This document shows, one piece after another, positions 43,411 to 57,520 of a DNA stretch of 64,000 nucleotides. Numbering within the stretch: the first letter of the stretch is position 1; each line of letters starts with the position of its first letter. A model generated the notes under the pieces. The model was not told the DNA's origin, did no database searches, and worked only from the letters and a program-made list of their open reading frames with translations. Where the stretch lies: positions 4,012,422 to 4,076,421 of the forward strand of contig NC_135563.1 in assembly GCF_964340395.1 (NCBI RefSeq), read 5' to 3'. The translations under genes and the position numbers were made by a program. Origin of the DNA: Glandiceps talaboti. Lineage: Eukaryota > Hemichordata > Enteropneusta > Spengelidae.

Positions 43411-46400
43411 ACCTAACAACATGAAATGAAATGACACTCCACATAAAACTAACATGAAATGAAATGACACTCCACATAAACATAACAACATGAAATGAAA
43501 TGACACTCCAACATATAAAACTAACAACATGAAATGAAATGACACTCCACATAAACATAACAACATGAAATGAAATGACACTCCAACATATAAAACTAAC
43601 AACATGAAATGAAATGACACTCCAACATATAAAACTAACAACATGAAATGAAATGACACTCCAACGTATAAAACTAACATGAAATGAAATGACACTCCAA
43701 CGTATAAAACTAACAACATGAAATGAAATGACACTCCAACGTACAAAACTAACAACATGAAATGAAATGACACTCCAGCATATAAAACTAACATGAAATG
43801 AAATGACACTCCAACGTATAAAACTAACATGAAATGAAATGACACTCCACATAAACATAACAACATGAAATGAAATGACACTCCAACATATAAAACTAAC
43901 ATGAAATGAAATGACACTCCAACGTATAAAACTAACAACATGAAATGAAATGACACTCCAACGTACAAAACTAACAACATGAAATGAAATGACACTCCAA
44001 CATATAAAACTAACATGAAATGAAATGACACTCCAGCATATAAAAATAACAACATGAAATGAAATGACACTCCAACGTATAAAACTAACATGAAATGAAA
44101 TGACACTCCAACGTATAAAACTAACAACATGAAATGAAATGACACTCCAGCATATAAAACTAACATGAAATGAAATGACACTCCAACGTATAAAACTAAC
44201 ATGAAATGAAATGACACTCCACATAAACATAACATGAAATGAAATGACACTCCAACATATAAAACTAACAACATGAAATGAAATGACACTCCACATAAAC
44301 ATAACAACATGAAATGAAATGACACTCCACATAAACATAACAACATGAAATGAAATGACACTCCAACATATAAAACTAACAACATGAAATGAAATGACAC
44401 TCCACATAAACATAACAACATGAAATGAAATGACACTCCAACATATAAAACTAACAACATGAAATGAAATGACACTCCAACATATAAAACTAACAACATG
44501 AAATGAAATGAAATGACACTCCAACGTATAAAACTAACAACATGAAATGAAATGACACTCCGACGTATAAAACTAACAACATGAAATGAAATGACACTCC
44601 AACGTATAAAACTAACATGAAATGAAATGACACTCCATAAACCTAACATGAAATGAAATGACACTCCAACGTATAAAACTAACAACATGAAATGAAATGA
44701 CACTCCAACGTATAAAACTAACATGAAATGAAATGACACTCCAACGTATAAAACTAACAACATGAAATGAAATGACACTCCAACGTATAAAACTAACAAC
44801 ATGAAATGAAATGACACTCCAACGTATAAAACTAACATGAAATGAAATGACACTCCATAAACCTAACATGAAATGAAATGACACTCCGACGTATAAAACT
44901 AACATGAAATGAAATGACACTCCAACGTATAAAACTAACATGAAATGAAATGACACTCCAACGTATAAAACTAACAACATAAAATGAAATGACACTCCAA
45001 CGTATAAAACTAACAACATGAAATGAAATGACACTCCGACGTATAAAACTAACAACATGAAATGAAATGACATTCCAACGTATAAAACTAACATAAAATG
45101 AAATGACACTCCATAAACCTAACATGAAATGAAATGACACTCCAGCATATAAAACTAACAACATGAAATGAAATGACACTCCAGCATATAAAACTAACAT
45201 GAAATGAAATGACACTCCAACGTATAAAACTAACAACATGAAATGAAATGACACTCCAACGTATAAAACTAACATGAAATGAAATGACACTCCAACGTAT
45301 AAAACTAACATGAAATGAAATGACACTCCAACATATAAAACTAACAACATGAAATGAAATGACACTCCAACGTATAAAACTAACAACATGAAATGAAATG
45401 ACACTCCAGCATATAAAACTAACATGAAATGAAATGACACTCCAACGTATAAAACTAACAACATGAAATGAAATGACACTCCAGCATATAAAACTAACAG
45501 CATGAAATGAAATGACACTCCAACGTATAAAACTAACAACATGAAATGAAATGACACTCCAACGTATAAAACTAACAACATGAAATGAAATGACACTCCA
45601 ACGTATAAAACTAACAACATGAAATGAAATGACACTCCAACGTATAAAACTAACAACATGAAATGAAATGACACTCCAACGTATAAAACTAACAACATGA
45701 AATGAAATGAAATGACACTCCAACGTATAAAACTAACAACATGAAATGAAATGACACTCCAACGTATAAAACTAACAACATGAAATGAAATGACACTCCA
45801 ACGTATAAAACTAACAACATGAAATGAAATGACACTCCAACGTATAAAACTAACAACATGAAATGAAATGACACTCCAACGTATAAAACTAACAACATGA
45901 AATGAAATGACACTCCAACGTATAAAACTAACAACATGAAATGAAATGACACTCCAACATATAAAACTAACAACATGAAATGAAATGAAATGACACTCCA
46001 ACGTATAAAACTAACAACATGAAATGAAATGAAATGACACTCCAACGTATAAAACTAACAACATGAAATGAAATGAAATGACACTCCAACGTATAAAACT
46101 AACAACATGAAATGAAATGAAATGACACTCCAACGTATAAAACTAACAACATGAAATGAAATGAAATGACACTCCAACGTATAAAACTAACATGAAATGA
46201 AATGACACTCCACATAAACATAACAACATGAAATGAAATGACACTCCAACATATAAAACTAACAACATGAAATGAAATGACACTCCAACGTATAAAACTA
46301 ACAACATGAAATGAAATGACACTCCACATAAACATAACAACATGAAATGAAATGACACTCCACATAAACATAACAACATGAAATGAAATGACACTCCAAC

Positions 46401-49400
46401 GTATAAAACTAACATGAAATGAAATGACACTCCACATAAACATAACAACATGAAATGAAATGACACTCCACATAAACATAACAACATGAAATGAAATAAC
46501 ACTCCAACGTATAAAACTAACATGAAATGAAATGACACTCCAGCATATAAAACTAACAACATGAAATGAAATGACACTCCAGCATATAAAACTAACATGA
46601 AATGAAATGACACTCCAACGTATAAAACTAACAACATGAAATGAAATGACACTCCAACGTATAAAACTAACAACATGAAATGAAATGACACTCCAACGTA
46701 TAAAACTAACAACATGAAATGAAATGACACTCCAACGTATAAAACTAACAACATGAAATGAAATGAAATGACACTCCAACGTATAAAACTAACATGAAAT
46801 GAAATGAAATGACACTCCAGCATATAAAACTAACATGAAATGAAATGACACTCCAACGTATAAAACTAACAACATGAAATGAAATGACACTCCAACGTAC
46901 AAAACTAACAACATGAAATGAAATGACACTCCAGCATATAAAACTAACAACATGAAATGAAATGACACTCCAGCATATAAAAATAACAACATGAAATGAA
47001 ATGACACTCCAACGTATAAAACTAACAACATGAAATGAAATGACACTCCAACGTATAAAACTAACAACATGAAATGAAATGACACTCCAACGTATAAAAC
47101 TAACAACATGAAATGAAATGACACTCCAACGTATAAAACTAACAACATGAAATGAAATGACACTCCAACGTATAAAACTAACAACATGAAATGAAATGAC
47201 ACTCCAACGTATAAAACTAACAACATGAAATGAAATGAAATGACACTCCAGCATATAAAACTAACAACATGAAATGAAATGACACTCCAACGTATAAAAC
47301 TAACATGAAATGAAATGACACTCCAACGTATAAAACTAACAACATGAAATGAAATGACACTCCAACGTATAAAACTAACAACATGAAATGAAATGACACT
47401 CCAACATATAAAACTAACAACATGAAATGAAATGACACTCCAACGTATAAAACTAACAACATGAAATGAAATGACACTCCAGCATATAAAACTAACAACA
47501 TGAAATGAAATGACACTCCAACATATAAAACTAACAACATGAAATGAAATGAAATGACACTCCAACGTATAAAACTAACAACATGAAATGAAATGACACT
47601 CCAACGTATAAAACTAACAACATGAAATGAAATGACACTCCAACGTATAAAACTAACAACATGAAATGAAATGAAATGACACTCCAACGTATAAAACTAA
47701 CAACATGAAATGAAATGACACTCCAACGTATAAAACTAACAACATGAAATGAAATGACACTCCAACATATAAAACTAACAACATGAAATGAAATGACACT
47801 CCAACGTATAAAACTAACATGAAATGAAATGACACTCCAACGTATAAAACTAACAACATGAAATGAAATGACACTCCAACGTATAAAACTAACAACATGA
47901 AATGAAATGACACTCCAATGTATAAAACTAACAGCATGAAATGAAATGACACTCCAACGTATAAAACTAACAACATGAAATGAAATGACACTCCAACGTA
48001 TAAAACTAACAACATGAAATGAAATGAAATGACACTCCAACGTATAAAACTAACAACATGAAATGAAATGACACTCCAACGTATAAAACTAACAACATGA
48101 AATGAAATGACACTCCATAAACCTAACATGAAATGAAATGACACTCCAGCATATAAAACTAACAACATGAAATGAAATGACACTCCAGCATATAAAACTA
48201 ACAACATGAAATGAAATGAAATGACACTCCAGCATATAAAACTAACAACATGAAATGAAATGACACTCCAACGTATAAAACTAACAACATGAAATGAAAT
48301 GACACTCCAGCATATAAAACTAACAACATGAAATGAAATGAAATGACACTCCAACGTATAAAACTAACAACATGAAATGAAATGACACTCCAACGTATAA
48401 AACTAACAACATGAAATGAAATGAAATGACACTCCAGCATATAAAACTAACATGAAATGAAGTGACACTCCGACGTATAAAACTAACAACATGAAATGAA
48501 ATGACACTCCAACGTATAAAACTAACAACATGAAATGAAATGACACTCCAACGTATAAAACTAACAACATGAAATGAAATGAAATGACACTCCAACGTAT
48601 AAAACTAACATGAAATGAAATGACACTCCAACGTATAAAACTAACATGAAATGAAATGACACTCCAACGTATAAAACTAACAACATGAAATGAAATGACA
48701 CTCCAACGTATAAAACTAACAACATGAAATGAAATGACACTCCAACGTATAAAACTAACATGAAATGAAATGACACTCCAACGTATAAAACTAACAACAT
48801 GAAATGAAATGACACTCCAACGTATAAAACTAACAACATGAAATGAAATGACACTCCAACGTATAAAACTAACAACATGAAATGAAATGACACTCCAACG
48901 TATAAAACTAACATGAAATGAAATGACACTCCAACGTATAAAACTAACAGCATGAAATGAAATGACACTCCAACGTATAAAACTAACAACATGAAATGAA
49001 ATGACACTCCAGCATATAAAACTAACAACATGAAATGAAATGACACTCCAACGTATAAAACTAACAACATGAAATGAAATGACACTCCAACGTATAAAAC
49101 TAACAACATGAAATGAAATGAAATGACACTCCAGCATATAAAACTAACAACATGAAATGAAATGACACTCCAACGTACAAAACTAACAACATGAAATGAA
49201 ATGACACTCCAGCATATAAAATTAACATGAAATGAAATGACACTCCAACATATAAAACTAACATGAAATGAAATGACACTCCAACGTATAAAACTAACAA
49301 CATGAAATGAAATGACACTCCAACGTATAAAACTAACAACATGAAATGAAATGACACTCCAGCATATAAAACTAACATGAAATGAAATGACACTCCAACG

Positions 49401-50266
49401 TATAAAACTAACAACATGAAATGAAATGACACTCCAGCATATAAAACTAACATGAAATGAAATGACACTCCAACGTATAAAACTAACAACATGAAATGAA
49501 ATGACACTCCAGCATATAAAACTAACATGAAATGAAATGACACTCCAACGTATAAAACTAACAACATGAAATGAAATGACACTCCAGCATATAAAACTAA
49601 CATGAAATGAAATGACACTCCAACGTATAAAACTAACATGAAATGAAATGACACTCCAACGTATAAAACTAACAACATGAAATGAAATGACACTCCACAA
49701 ATAAAACTAACAATATGAAATGAAATGACACTCCAACGTATAAAACTAACAACATGAAATGAAATGACACTCCACAAATAAAACTAACAATATGAAATGA
49801 AATGACACTCCAACGTATAAAACTAACAACATGAAATGAAATGACACTCCAGCATATAAAACTAACAACATGAAATGAAATGACACTCCAACGTACAAAA
49901 CTAACAACATGAAATGAAATGACACTCCAACGTATAAAACTAACAACATGAAATGAAATGACACTCCAACGTATAAAACTAACAACATGAAATGAAATGA
50001 CACTCCGACGTATAAAACTAACAACATGAAATGAAATGACACTCCAACGTACAAAACTAACAACATGAAATGAAATGACACTCCAACGTATAAAACTAAC
50101 AACATGAAATGAAATGACACTCCAACGTATAAAACTAACAACATGAAATGAAATGACACTCCAACGTATAAAACTAACAACATGAAATGAAATGACACTC
50201 CAACATATAAAAATAACAACATGAAATGAAATGACACTCCAACGTATAAAACTAACAACATGAAAA
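43411..50266. repeat. 6.9 kb minisatellite of about 39-bp units
   Basis: The commonest unit is ACATGAAATGAAATGACACT then CCAACGTATAAAACTAACA (39 bp), about 180 copies by length. Variants: 36 bp (AAC lost), plus 5 bp (extra GAAAT), 36 bp with CCACATAAACATAACAAC, and about 31 bp with CCATAAACCTAAC. Local higher-order repeats occur: at 49320-49620 a 39-mer with CAACGTAT alternates with a 36-mer with CAGCATAT. Long minus-strand frames (ISFHVVSFIRWSV repeats) result from the 39-bp period and are not genes. Confidence 0.97.
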
Positions 50267-50334
50267 TACTTCATTGTAAGGTGAATAGATATATATTCTA
50301 GATTGAGTTAATTCAAGAGCACATTCAGTTAGTA

Positions 50335-50770
50335 GAGAGATTAAGCAGAGCTTACGAGAAGAAGATGAGAACAACATCATTTGTGACACGCGTCATCAAA
50401 ACGTGCAGATGTAAGATGTTCGATTGTCATTAGCGAGCCCTTTTTTGATGAGAAAACAGCATGTTTCTCAAAATTGAATACAAGATCATATTTTGGCGTA
50501 ATTACACCCTGTTTACATCAAATTTCACCAAGAATTGATACAAATAAAATATATGTTAACTAATTTGTAAAGAACTAAGCATAATTACACCGTGATCTAC
50601 TAAAAATCTACAACTGAAATATCTATGTCTCCATCTCCACTGTAAACATTTGAATTCAGGTAGTACTTTGGAAGTGTTACTTAACCACTTCTGCAATAAC
50701 TAGAATGAGATGCAGACAAGAAGCTGTTCGTTATTGTTGTCTCGTTCTCGTAAGCTCTGCTTAATCTGTC
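50335..50770. mobile_element. MITE, 436 bp, 26-bp inverted ends, TA-flanked
   Basis: The left end 50335-50360 and the reverse complement of 50745-50770 agree at 25 of 26 positions (GA(G/C)AGATTAAGCAGAGCTT...). TA lies directly outside both ends (50333-50334, 50771-50772), as expected for Tc1/mariner-type insertion. No coding capacity. It begins about 70 bp after the large minisatellite ends. Confidence 0.85.
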
Positions 50771-50905
50771 TAATAATTATTCAAAAATGTATCAAACTTA
50801 TTTTAGTGCTAAAATCCACAAAAAACTGTCATATATTTATTATTATTTTCTAAAGTGAAGGACTGATGACTCAAGTCTAAATCTGTGATTCAGTAGTAAA
50901 TGCTG

Positions 50906-51400
50906 TTATACATAATTTGCATATTGCCGATGGGATTATCGTGTTGTGAATTCACCTTCATCTATACGTCCCCAGATGTATCCCCAATATATTTCAGCTC
51001 AATTTGCTTAGTAATTTTGGAATGATAGATTTTTGACCAAAATGACCCAGTTTAGACCTAATTTGCATATCACTGATAGGATCATCATGTCATGAACAAT
51101 TCTTAATCTACACACCTATAAGAACATTCCATCCCCATTTCTGCTCTGTAGTTTTTGAGTTTAAGTTTTTTGACCAAAATCACCACACATGTGCAGGTAA
51201 GATCATTTTGATTTGAACAATTTCCCAACTAGACACCCAAGGTAATACACCTACCAAATATCATGACAATCGGTCTGGCGATTTTGACTTTAAGTTGTTT
51301 ACTCACACACATGAACACACACACATACACACATGGACAGACAGACTTACGCTTTGCCATGCCTACAGCACTACTGAACCATATCAGTTCAGTTGTGCTA
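50906..51400 (+). repeat. F1 dispersed repeat, 3' part only (copy e)
   Basis: TTTGCATAT modules, ACCAAATATCATGACAATCG, a CA-rich tract (about 51302-51335), GACAGACAGACTTACGCTTT, and the hairpin ending GTTCAGTTGTGCTA at 51400. The following bases are ATGATG rather than an A-run, which helps to place the true 3' end at or just after CTAA. Confidence 0.85.
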
Positions 51401-52108
51401 ATGATGGTACTCTGATGGCATCTGAAGAACAATTTCAAGCTCAACTTTACTCGGCAACCTTCGGTGAGACTAGTAGGCTAAGCTTATAATAATCCCCCAA
51501 TTAACACCTTGGATCAAGAACAGTTGCTGATCTGTCTTTTCCTTGTCTGCAGTCATTAGGAAGACTTTTTAGGTATGTCATATAAAGTACAACAGAACCC
51601 TATGGCATTAGAGTTGATGAGGCCAAGAGATGCAGACATTATTCTCTTGAGTGATGGTGTATCCTGCAGCTGTATTTCCATGAGCATTAGTCGGTGAAAA
51701 TTAAACAAAAATACTGTTAATTGTCTGGAGATGTATTGAAAGTTACCCATAAGCTCAGGTTCAGGTTATAAATTGATACTTGAGAACAGACTTAGTTTAT
51801 AGGGATTACATTGGAACACGATATGTCTTAGTTATTTTTGAAAATGTAGGAACATTGCAGTGGCAAACAGCTATCATATCTAAGTCACGACACTGAGCAA
51901 TTGAATGCAACGGTATGTATAGACTTTCAACAACAACTTTTCCACAGTCCAAAGTAGTGAACTATATCATCAGTAGAACAAAACATTTTAAAACTAAGAG
52001 CAAAAACAGCTGTGAGCTGAGTACTTTGTCATATCACTTTATCAGTTAAGTATTAGAAATATAGCAAAATTCCTTTCAGCAACATCACTTTATACATGTA
52101 AACTCACC
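51401..52108. other. No gene seen
   Basis: Mixed sequence without recognisable exon or repeat. Confidence 0.4.
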
Positions 52109-52940
52109 CAAAGATGAACTACCACTGACAGCATATGTCATTGCCTCAAAGATGAACTACCACTGACAGTATACACCATTGCCTCAAAGATGAACTACCA
52201 CTGACAGTATACACCATTGCCTCAAAGATGAACTACCACTGACAGTATACGTCATTGCCTCAAAGATGAACTACCACTGACAGCATATGTCATTGCCTCA
52301 AAGATGAACTACCACTGACAGTATACGTCATTGCCTCAAAGATGAACTACCACTGACAGTATACGTCACTGTCTCAAAGATGAACTACCACTGACAGCAT
52401 ACGTCACTGTCTGAAAGATGAACTACCACTGACAGTATACATCATTGCCCCAAAGATGAACTACCACTGACAGCATACGTCACTGTCTCAAAGATGAACT
52501 ACCACTGACAGCATACGTCACTGTCTCAAAGATGAACTACCACTGACAGCATATGTCATTGCCCCAAAGATGAACTACCACTGACAGTATGTCATTGCCT
52601 CAAAGATGAACTACCACTGACAGCATACGTCACTGTCTCAAAGATGAACTACCACTGACAGCATACGTCACTGTCTCAAAGATGAACTACCACTGACAGT
52701 ATACATCATTGCCTCAAAGATGAACTACCACTGACAGCATATGTCATTGCCTCAAAGATGAACTACCACTGACAGTATACATCACTGCCTCAAAGATGAA
52801 CTACCACTGACAGTATACACCATTGCCTCAAAGATGAACTACCACTGAGAGTATACGTCATTGCCTCAAAGATGAACTACCACTGACAGTATATGTTATT
52901 GCCTCAAAAATGAGCTACCACTGACAGTATACATCATTGC
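52109..52940. repeat. Minisatellite, about 22 units of 38 bp
   Basis: Core CAAAGATGAACTACCACTGA plus CAGTATACGTCATTGCCT. Variation is concentrated in the second half (GCATATGTCATT, GTATACATCATT, GCATACGTCACTGTCT); one unit near 52590 has a 2-bp deletion. Confidence 0.96.
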
Positions 52941-53569
52941 CAAGATAATTTTATTCATAATGCAAACGATTATCAATAATTGAAGAGGAAGCATATGAAA
53001 GTGAGCAGAATAGAAATTTGTAATTATATTAGCTATGAATTTATAATCATGATACTAAATATGCTAATCAAGATGGCACCAGATGACATTATATACTTAG
53101 GCCAAATAAACAAAATAGTGTGTTTCCAATAACCTGACCGACTCTAGTTAAGCCACCGACTCTAGTTAATATTTTACATACAAAAATGTAAAATTATGAC
53201 AATTGCCAAAGTATCTTTGGTTACTTTGTTTAAAATCACATTCCAGAGAGAAACGATGTCATTTCAGTCTGTGTAACAACACAGTCTACATAATATTGTG
53301 TTTGTCTACTTCTGAATCAGTGACATTACTTCTTTTACATCTCAACAACCACTACCTGTTACAGAGTATTTTGACCTAAAGTATATTGTGTTCAGGTTGA
53401 AGTAAAAAATTGTATAATAAAATATAATGGATCCCAGTTTACCTACCCTATTTTCTGAAGTCTGACATTTTCTGAAACAATTATTGTTCTTTATTTTTTG
53501 CCTTATTTATTACAAAAGATGAAACAATGATGATACTGATTTAGTATAACATCATAGCCAATGCATGCC
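52941..53569. other. No gene seen
   Basis: AT-rich; short duplication CCGACTCTAGTTAA near 53138-53168. Confidence 0.4.
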
Positions 53570-53780
53570 TGGCAGATGAATTTGGCCATATTTGATTAAG
53601 TTGCAAAACAAACTGACATGCATATGTCTCACATAGTATGTTACATTTGGGCCAAGTTTGGGTGAAATTGCATTTTGTATGCAAGAAATATGAGGGTACA
53701 CGCATCCAAAGACGGAACTAAATGTAATAGCCCCCCCCCCCCCCCCCCCCCCCCACTGGGCTATGTCCTTTTGGGGCTAA
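53570..53780 (+). repeat. Dispersed repeat F3, copy 2 (3' part)
   Basis: Matches the 26.4-26.65 kb copy: GGCCATATTTGATTAAGT, ATGTCTCACATAGTATGTTA, GAAATATGAGGGTACACGCA. Terminal stem TAGCCCC / GGGGCTA ending GGGGCTAA at 53773-53780. The left arm has expanded into 24 C (53731-53754). Confidence 0.72.
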
Positions 53781-53857
53781 TTATTCTAATGTTTGTTTTA
53801 CTGAATGTTCATTTTCTCTTAAAATGTTATATAGCTTGTAGAAAATAAACAAAAATA

Positions 53858-54220
53858 AAAGTGCCAATGGTGTTATAGCATAACTGTTGACAGTACACTT
53901 TCATTTTCTGTAATGATTATGTGGTCTTGATGCTAGTCATATTTGCATACATTCTTTGAAGGTTTATTCCCATGCTTTCCCATCCATATGTTATATCTAC
54001 AATATACACCATCATTTAATGTTACTATGGGCATGGTCTTGTTGCTAGGCATATCTACATACAATTTTGCAATACTCGTTCATTTACCTTCCCGTCACCA
54101 GTGTTATTTTGGCATTATACTTCATTGTTTACCTGTTGCTATGGGCGTGGTCCTATTGCTTAGGGAAATTACATATTTTAAAACATCTATTCAATTGCCT
54201 ACCCACCCTGTTATAATGAT
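53858..54220 (+). repeat. Older F1 copy, 5' half (copy f), split by copy g
   Basis: Head AAAAGTGCCAATGGTGTTA and TAGCATAACTG (53876-53886), then GTTGCTATGGGCATGG modules. It breaks off in ...CCACCCTGTTATAATGATT, where the younger copy g begins. It continues in phase at 55637. Confidence 0.8.
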
Positions 54221-55635
54221 TAAAAAAATACCGCCAATGGCGTTGTAGCACAACTGTAGTTTTTAAAAATGTTTATCAATATGCTAGTCTATGCTAACAA
54301 TAGGTGTTTATTTGCTGAATAACTATCCAGTTGCCTATCCAACCATGTTGCTATCTTTACGATAAATGCTATCATTTGGCTGTTGCTATGGGCGTGGTCA
54401 TGTTGTTAGATATATTTGCATACATTTGTGTATGTTTTTGTTCACTTGTGTATGAATTCCTGATATTGTCTTTGCAATATACGTGATCATTTGGCTGTTA
54501 CTATGGGCGTGGTCTTGTTGCTAGGAAAATTTACATACATTTTTTGAATGTTTATTCAATTGTCTATTAAACCCTGTTGTTATCTTTGTGAAATACACCA
54601 CCGTTTGGCTGTTGCTATGGGCGTGGTCATGGTTACTAGGGTATTTGCATACATTTTTTGAATGTTTATTCATCTGTCTTTCTATTCCTGTTGTTATCTT
54701 TGCAATATACGTGATTATTTGGCTGTTGTTATGGGCGTGGTCTTGTTGCTATGCAAATTTACATACATTTTTTGGATGTTTATTCAATTATCTATTAAAC
54801 CCTGTTGTAATCTTTGTGAAATACACCACCGTTTGGCTGTTGCTATGGGCGTGGTCATGGTTGCTAGGGTATTTGCATACATTTTTTGAATGTTTACTCA
54901 CTTGCTTACCAGATGATGTTGTTATTTGACCAAAATATACTGCCATTTGGTTGTTGTTAAAGGGCGTGGTCATGGTCGCTAGGGCCAATTTTGTCAAAAT
55001 GTTTTTAAGAAAATCTGCAGAATAACAGTTTCAGAAACATCTCACCAAGTTTCAGACTGATTGACCAAGTACTTTTTGAGATATAAGTTTTTGACCAAAA
55101 ATGAACATTTTTACACCTAATTTGCATATCACTCATGGAATCATGGTATGCTTAATATTTCTTCGTCCATACATCCCAAGATACATTCCCATTAAATTTC
55201 AGCCCAATCTGCTCAGTAGTTTTAGAATTATAGATTTTTAACCAAAAAGACATATTTTTAGCCCTAATTTGCATATCACTGATGGAATCATCCCGTCATG
55301 AACAAATCTTACTTTACACCCCCTTAAGAATGTTCCCACCAAATTTCGCACCAATCTGCCCAGTAGTTTCTGAGTTTAAGTTTTTTGACCAAAAATCACA
55401 TTTTTTGACCCAAATCACACACCTGTGATGCGATCATTTTGATTTGAACAATTTCCCAACTAGACACCCAAAGTAATGGACCCACCAAATATCGTGGCAA
55501 TCGGCTCAGCGGTTTTTGACTTTAAGTTGTTTACACACACACACACACACATCCACACACACACACACACACACAGACAGACAGACAGACGCCGGGCGAT
55601 CCCTATAGCACTACTGAACAAGTTCAGTTGTGCTA
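54221..55635 (+). repeat. Young full F1 copy g, nested in an older one
   Basis: Head ATACCGCCAATGGCGTTG, TAGCACAACTG (54246-54256), about six GTTGCTATGGGCGTGG modules, TTTGCATATCACT modules, (CA)n (55533-55575), GACAGACGCCGGGCGATCCC, and hairpin 55606-55635. Very like copy b at 17978-19248. The left outside neighbour ends TTATAATGATT and the right one begins ACTATCATTTG; apart from A-runs no target duplication is visible. Confidence 0.9.
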
Positions 55636-55636
55636 A

Positions 55637-55813
55637 AAACTATCATTTGACAGTTGCTAAGGGCATGGTCATGGTTGCTAGGGCAATTACTTAAGTATGA
55701 CACACTCACAATTTGCAGACTATCAGTAATACTTTCGGAATTTCATCCCCAGTAGTTTGAGAGGTAAAGCTTAATACCAAAATCACTTGCATCATCTATA
55801 CAACTGATAGACC

Positions 55814-55844
<31 letters not shown>

Positions 55845-56636
55845 TAGGCATTTTACCTTGAACAAACCTGTAGTTCAGTGTTAGTTAGGCAGACAATGTT
55901 TCCAAGCAACTTCAAGGAGAGATTAATTGCAGTGCCATTCATACACACTTGTTACATTATGTTAGGTACCCCATGACATTTTTAATGGTTTAATGAAATC
56001 AATAAAACAATAATTTATGTACACTCATATGGCCTAAATATTCCAACAGACATTTCACCAAAAAATCATGGTTTTCTTTAGCCCTAATTTGCATATCACT
56101 AATGGGATTATCATGTAATTAATATATCTTGATCTATACATCTCCAGAAACATCAATATGAAATTTCAGCCAAATCAACTAAGTCCTTTTGGAATATTAT
56201 ACTTTTGACCAAAAACACATTAGCAGGCCTAATTTGCATATCACTGATGGGATCATCGTGTTATGAACAATTCTTAAAAACTAAATTCCCACCAAATTTC
56301 AGGCAAATCTGTCCAGATTGGGAGTTTTGGTTTTTTGACCAAAATATCACATTGTTTGACCTAATCACACACCGGTGATAAGATCATTTTGATTTGAACA
56401 ATTTCCCAACTAGATACCCTAGGTAATATATATTATACCCACAAAATATCATGGCAATTGGTCTGGCGGTTTTTACTTTAAGTTGTTTGCACACACACAC
56501 ACACGCACACACACACACGCACACACGCACACACACACACATACACACACACATACACACACACATACACACAGACACATACACACACATACACACGCAC
56601 ATACACACGCACACACACACATACACACACACATAC

Positions 56637-56674
<38 letters not shown>

Positions 56675-56721
56675 AGTGATGCCTATACCAATACTGAACC
56701 TTTATCAGTTCAGTTGTGCTA
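55637..56721 (+). repeat. Older F1 copy, 3' half (copy h)
   Basis: Resumes at CTATCATTTGACAGTTGCTA, with a CAGACAGA tract (55813-55850), TTTGCATATCACT modules, a long CA/CACACG/CATA tract (about 56489-56672), and a terminal hairpin with left arm changed to TACCAATACTGAAC and right arm GTTCAGTTGTGCTA ending at 56721. Confidence 0.82.
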
Positions 56722-57520
56722 AAAATAAACGTTAAAAATAAAGAAAAAATAAACAAATTTGTAAACCCATATTCATAAGCTAGTTTTAAATCACTGTGGT
56801 TAAAGTTAGAGGAAATGACATGTAGTATCTACTGAACAAAAGTCTTCTTAATTAACCAGAATTATGACTATTTTCACTGACACGTGTAATAAAAATTCAT
56901 AGCAAACAACATTGGCCCATCTGACACTGATGAATGACAAACATTATATGCAGCTTGGACACTAGCTGTTAGTGTTACTTATCAACTTGTAGCACTGTAA
57001 AAGTCATCTGTAAGCTGACCTTATGTCCCTTGATATACAGTTCTCTGTCAATCCAACTATCTTTTGATGCCAAGCATTAAGGGAGTTTCACGTAAGCTTA
57101 GATCTGTTCATATGTGTTTGTACATTTATTTCCCTTGATAAATGTTCTACGTCAATTTCTATTTTCATGTAGTTATCGTCCTTTGAAAGATTTACTGATA
57201 TGTACGGGTAGCCCCGGGGTAGTCTTATTTATTTTTTCAGTTCTCAAGAGCTATCTTTCTTGAATCTTAACAATTTTTTATTTCTGAAAATAATGCCCTC
57301 TATGGCTAAATCAGAACTACTACATGTATGCCACTCATGGTTCTTCTCGCTCAAATTTTAGAATCATGCAATTATTTTGCGTATCATAATCCCATGTTTT
57401 TCACGTCCAAAAATGCTGAAGATTACAGCAGCAGAAGATATAAAGTATGTTGCCACGTATGCATGTTACTAACTCAAAAATTTCTACACGTTACAAAAAA
57501 TCCAAAAAAAAAAACCAAAA
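56722..57520. other. No gene seen
   Basis: AT-rich sequence without a recognised element. Confidence 0.4.

Noticed and set aside
43411-50266. CRISPR-like or centromeric array
   Set aside because: No unique spacers between repeats, so not CRISPR; unit length and intronic location give no support for a centromere.
43355-50274. Long minus-strand open frames (up to 489 codons) with ISFHVVSFIRWSV repeats
   Set aside because: They come from the 39-bp (13-codon) period of a minisatellite; they overlap each other in several frames, change frame at every 5-bp insertion, and have no start context or non-repeat domain.
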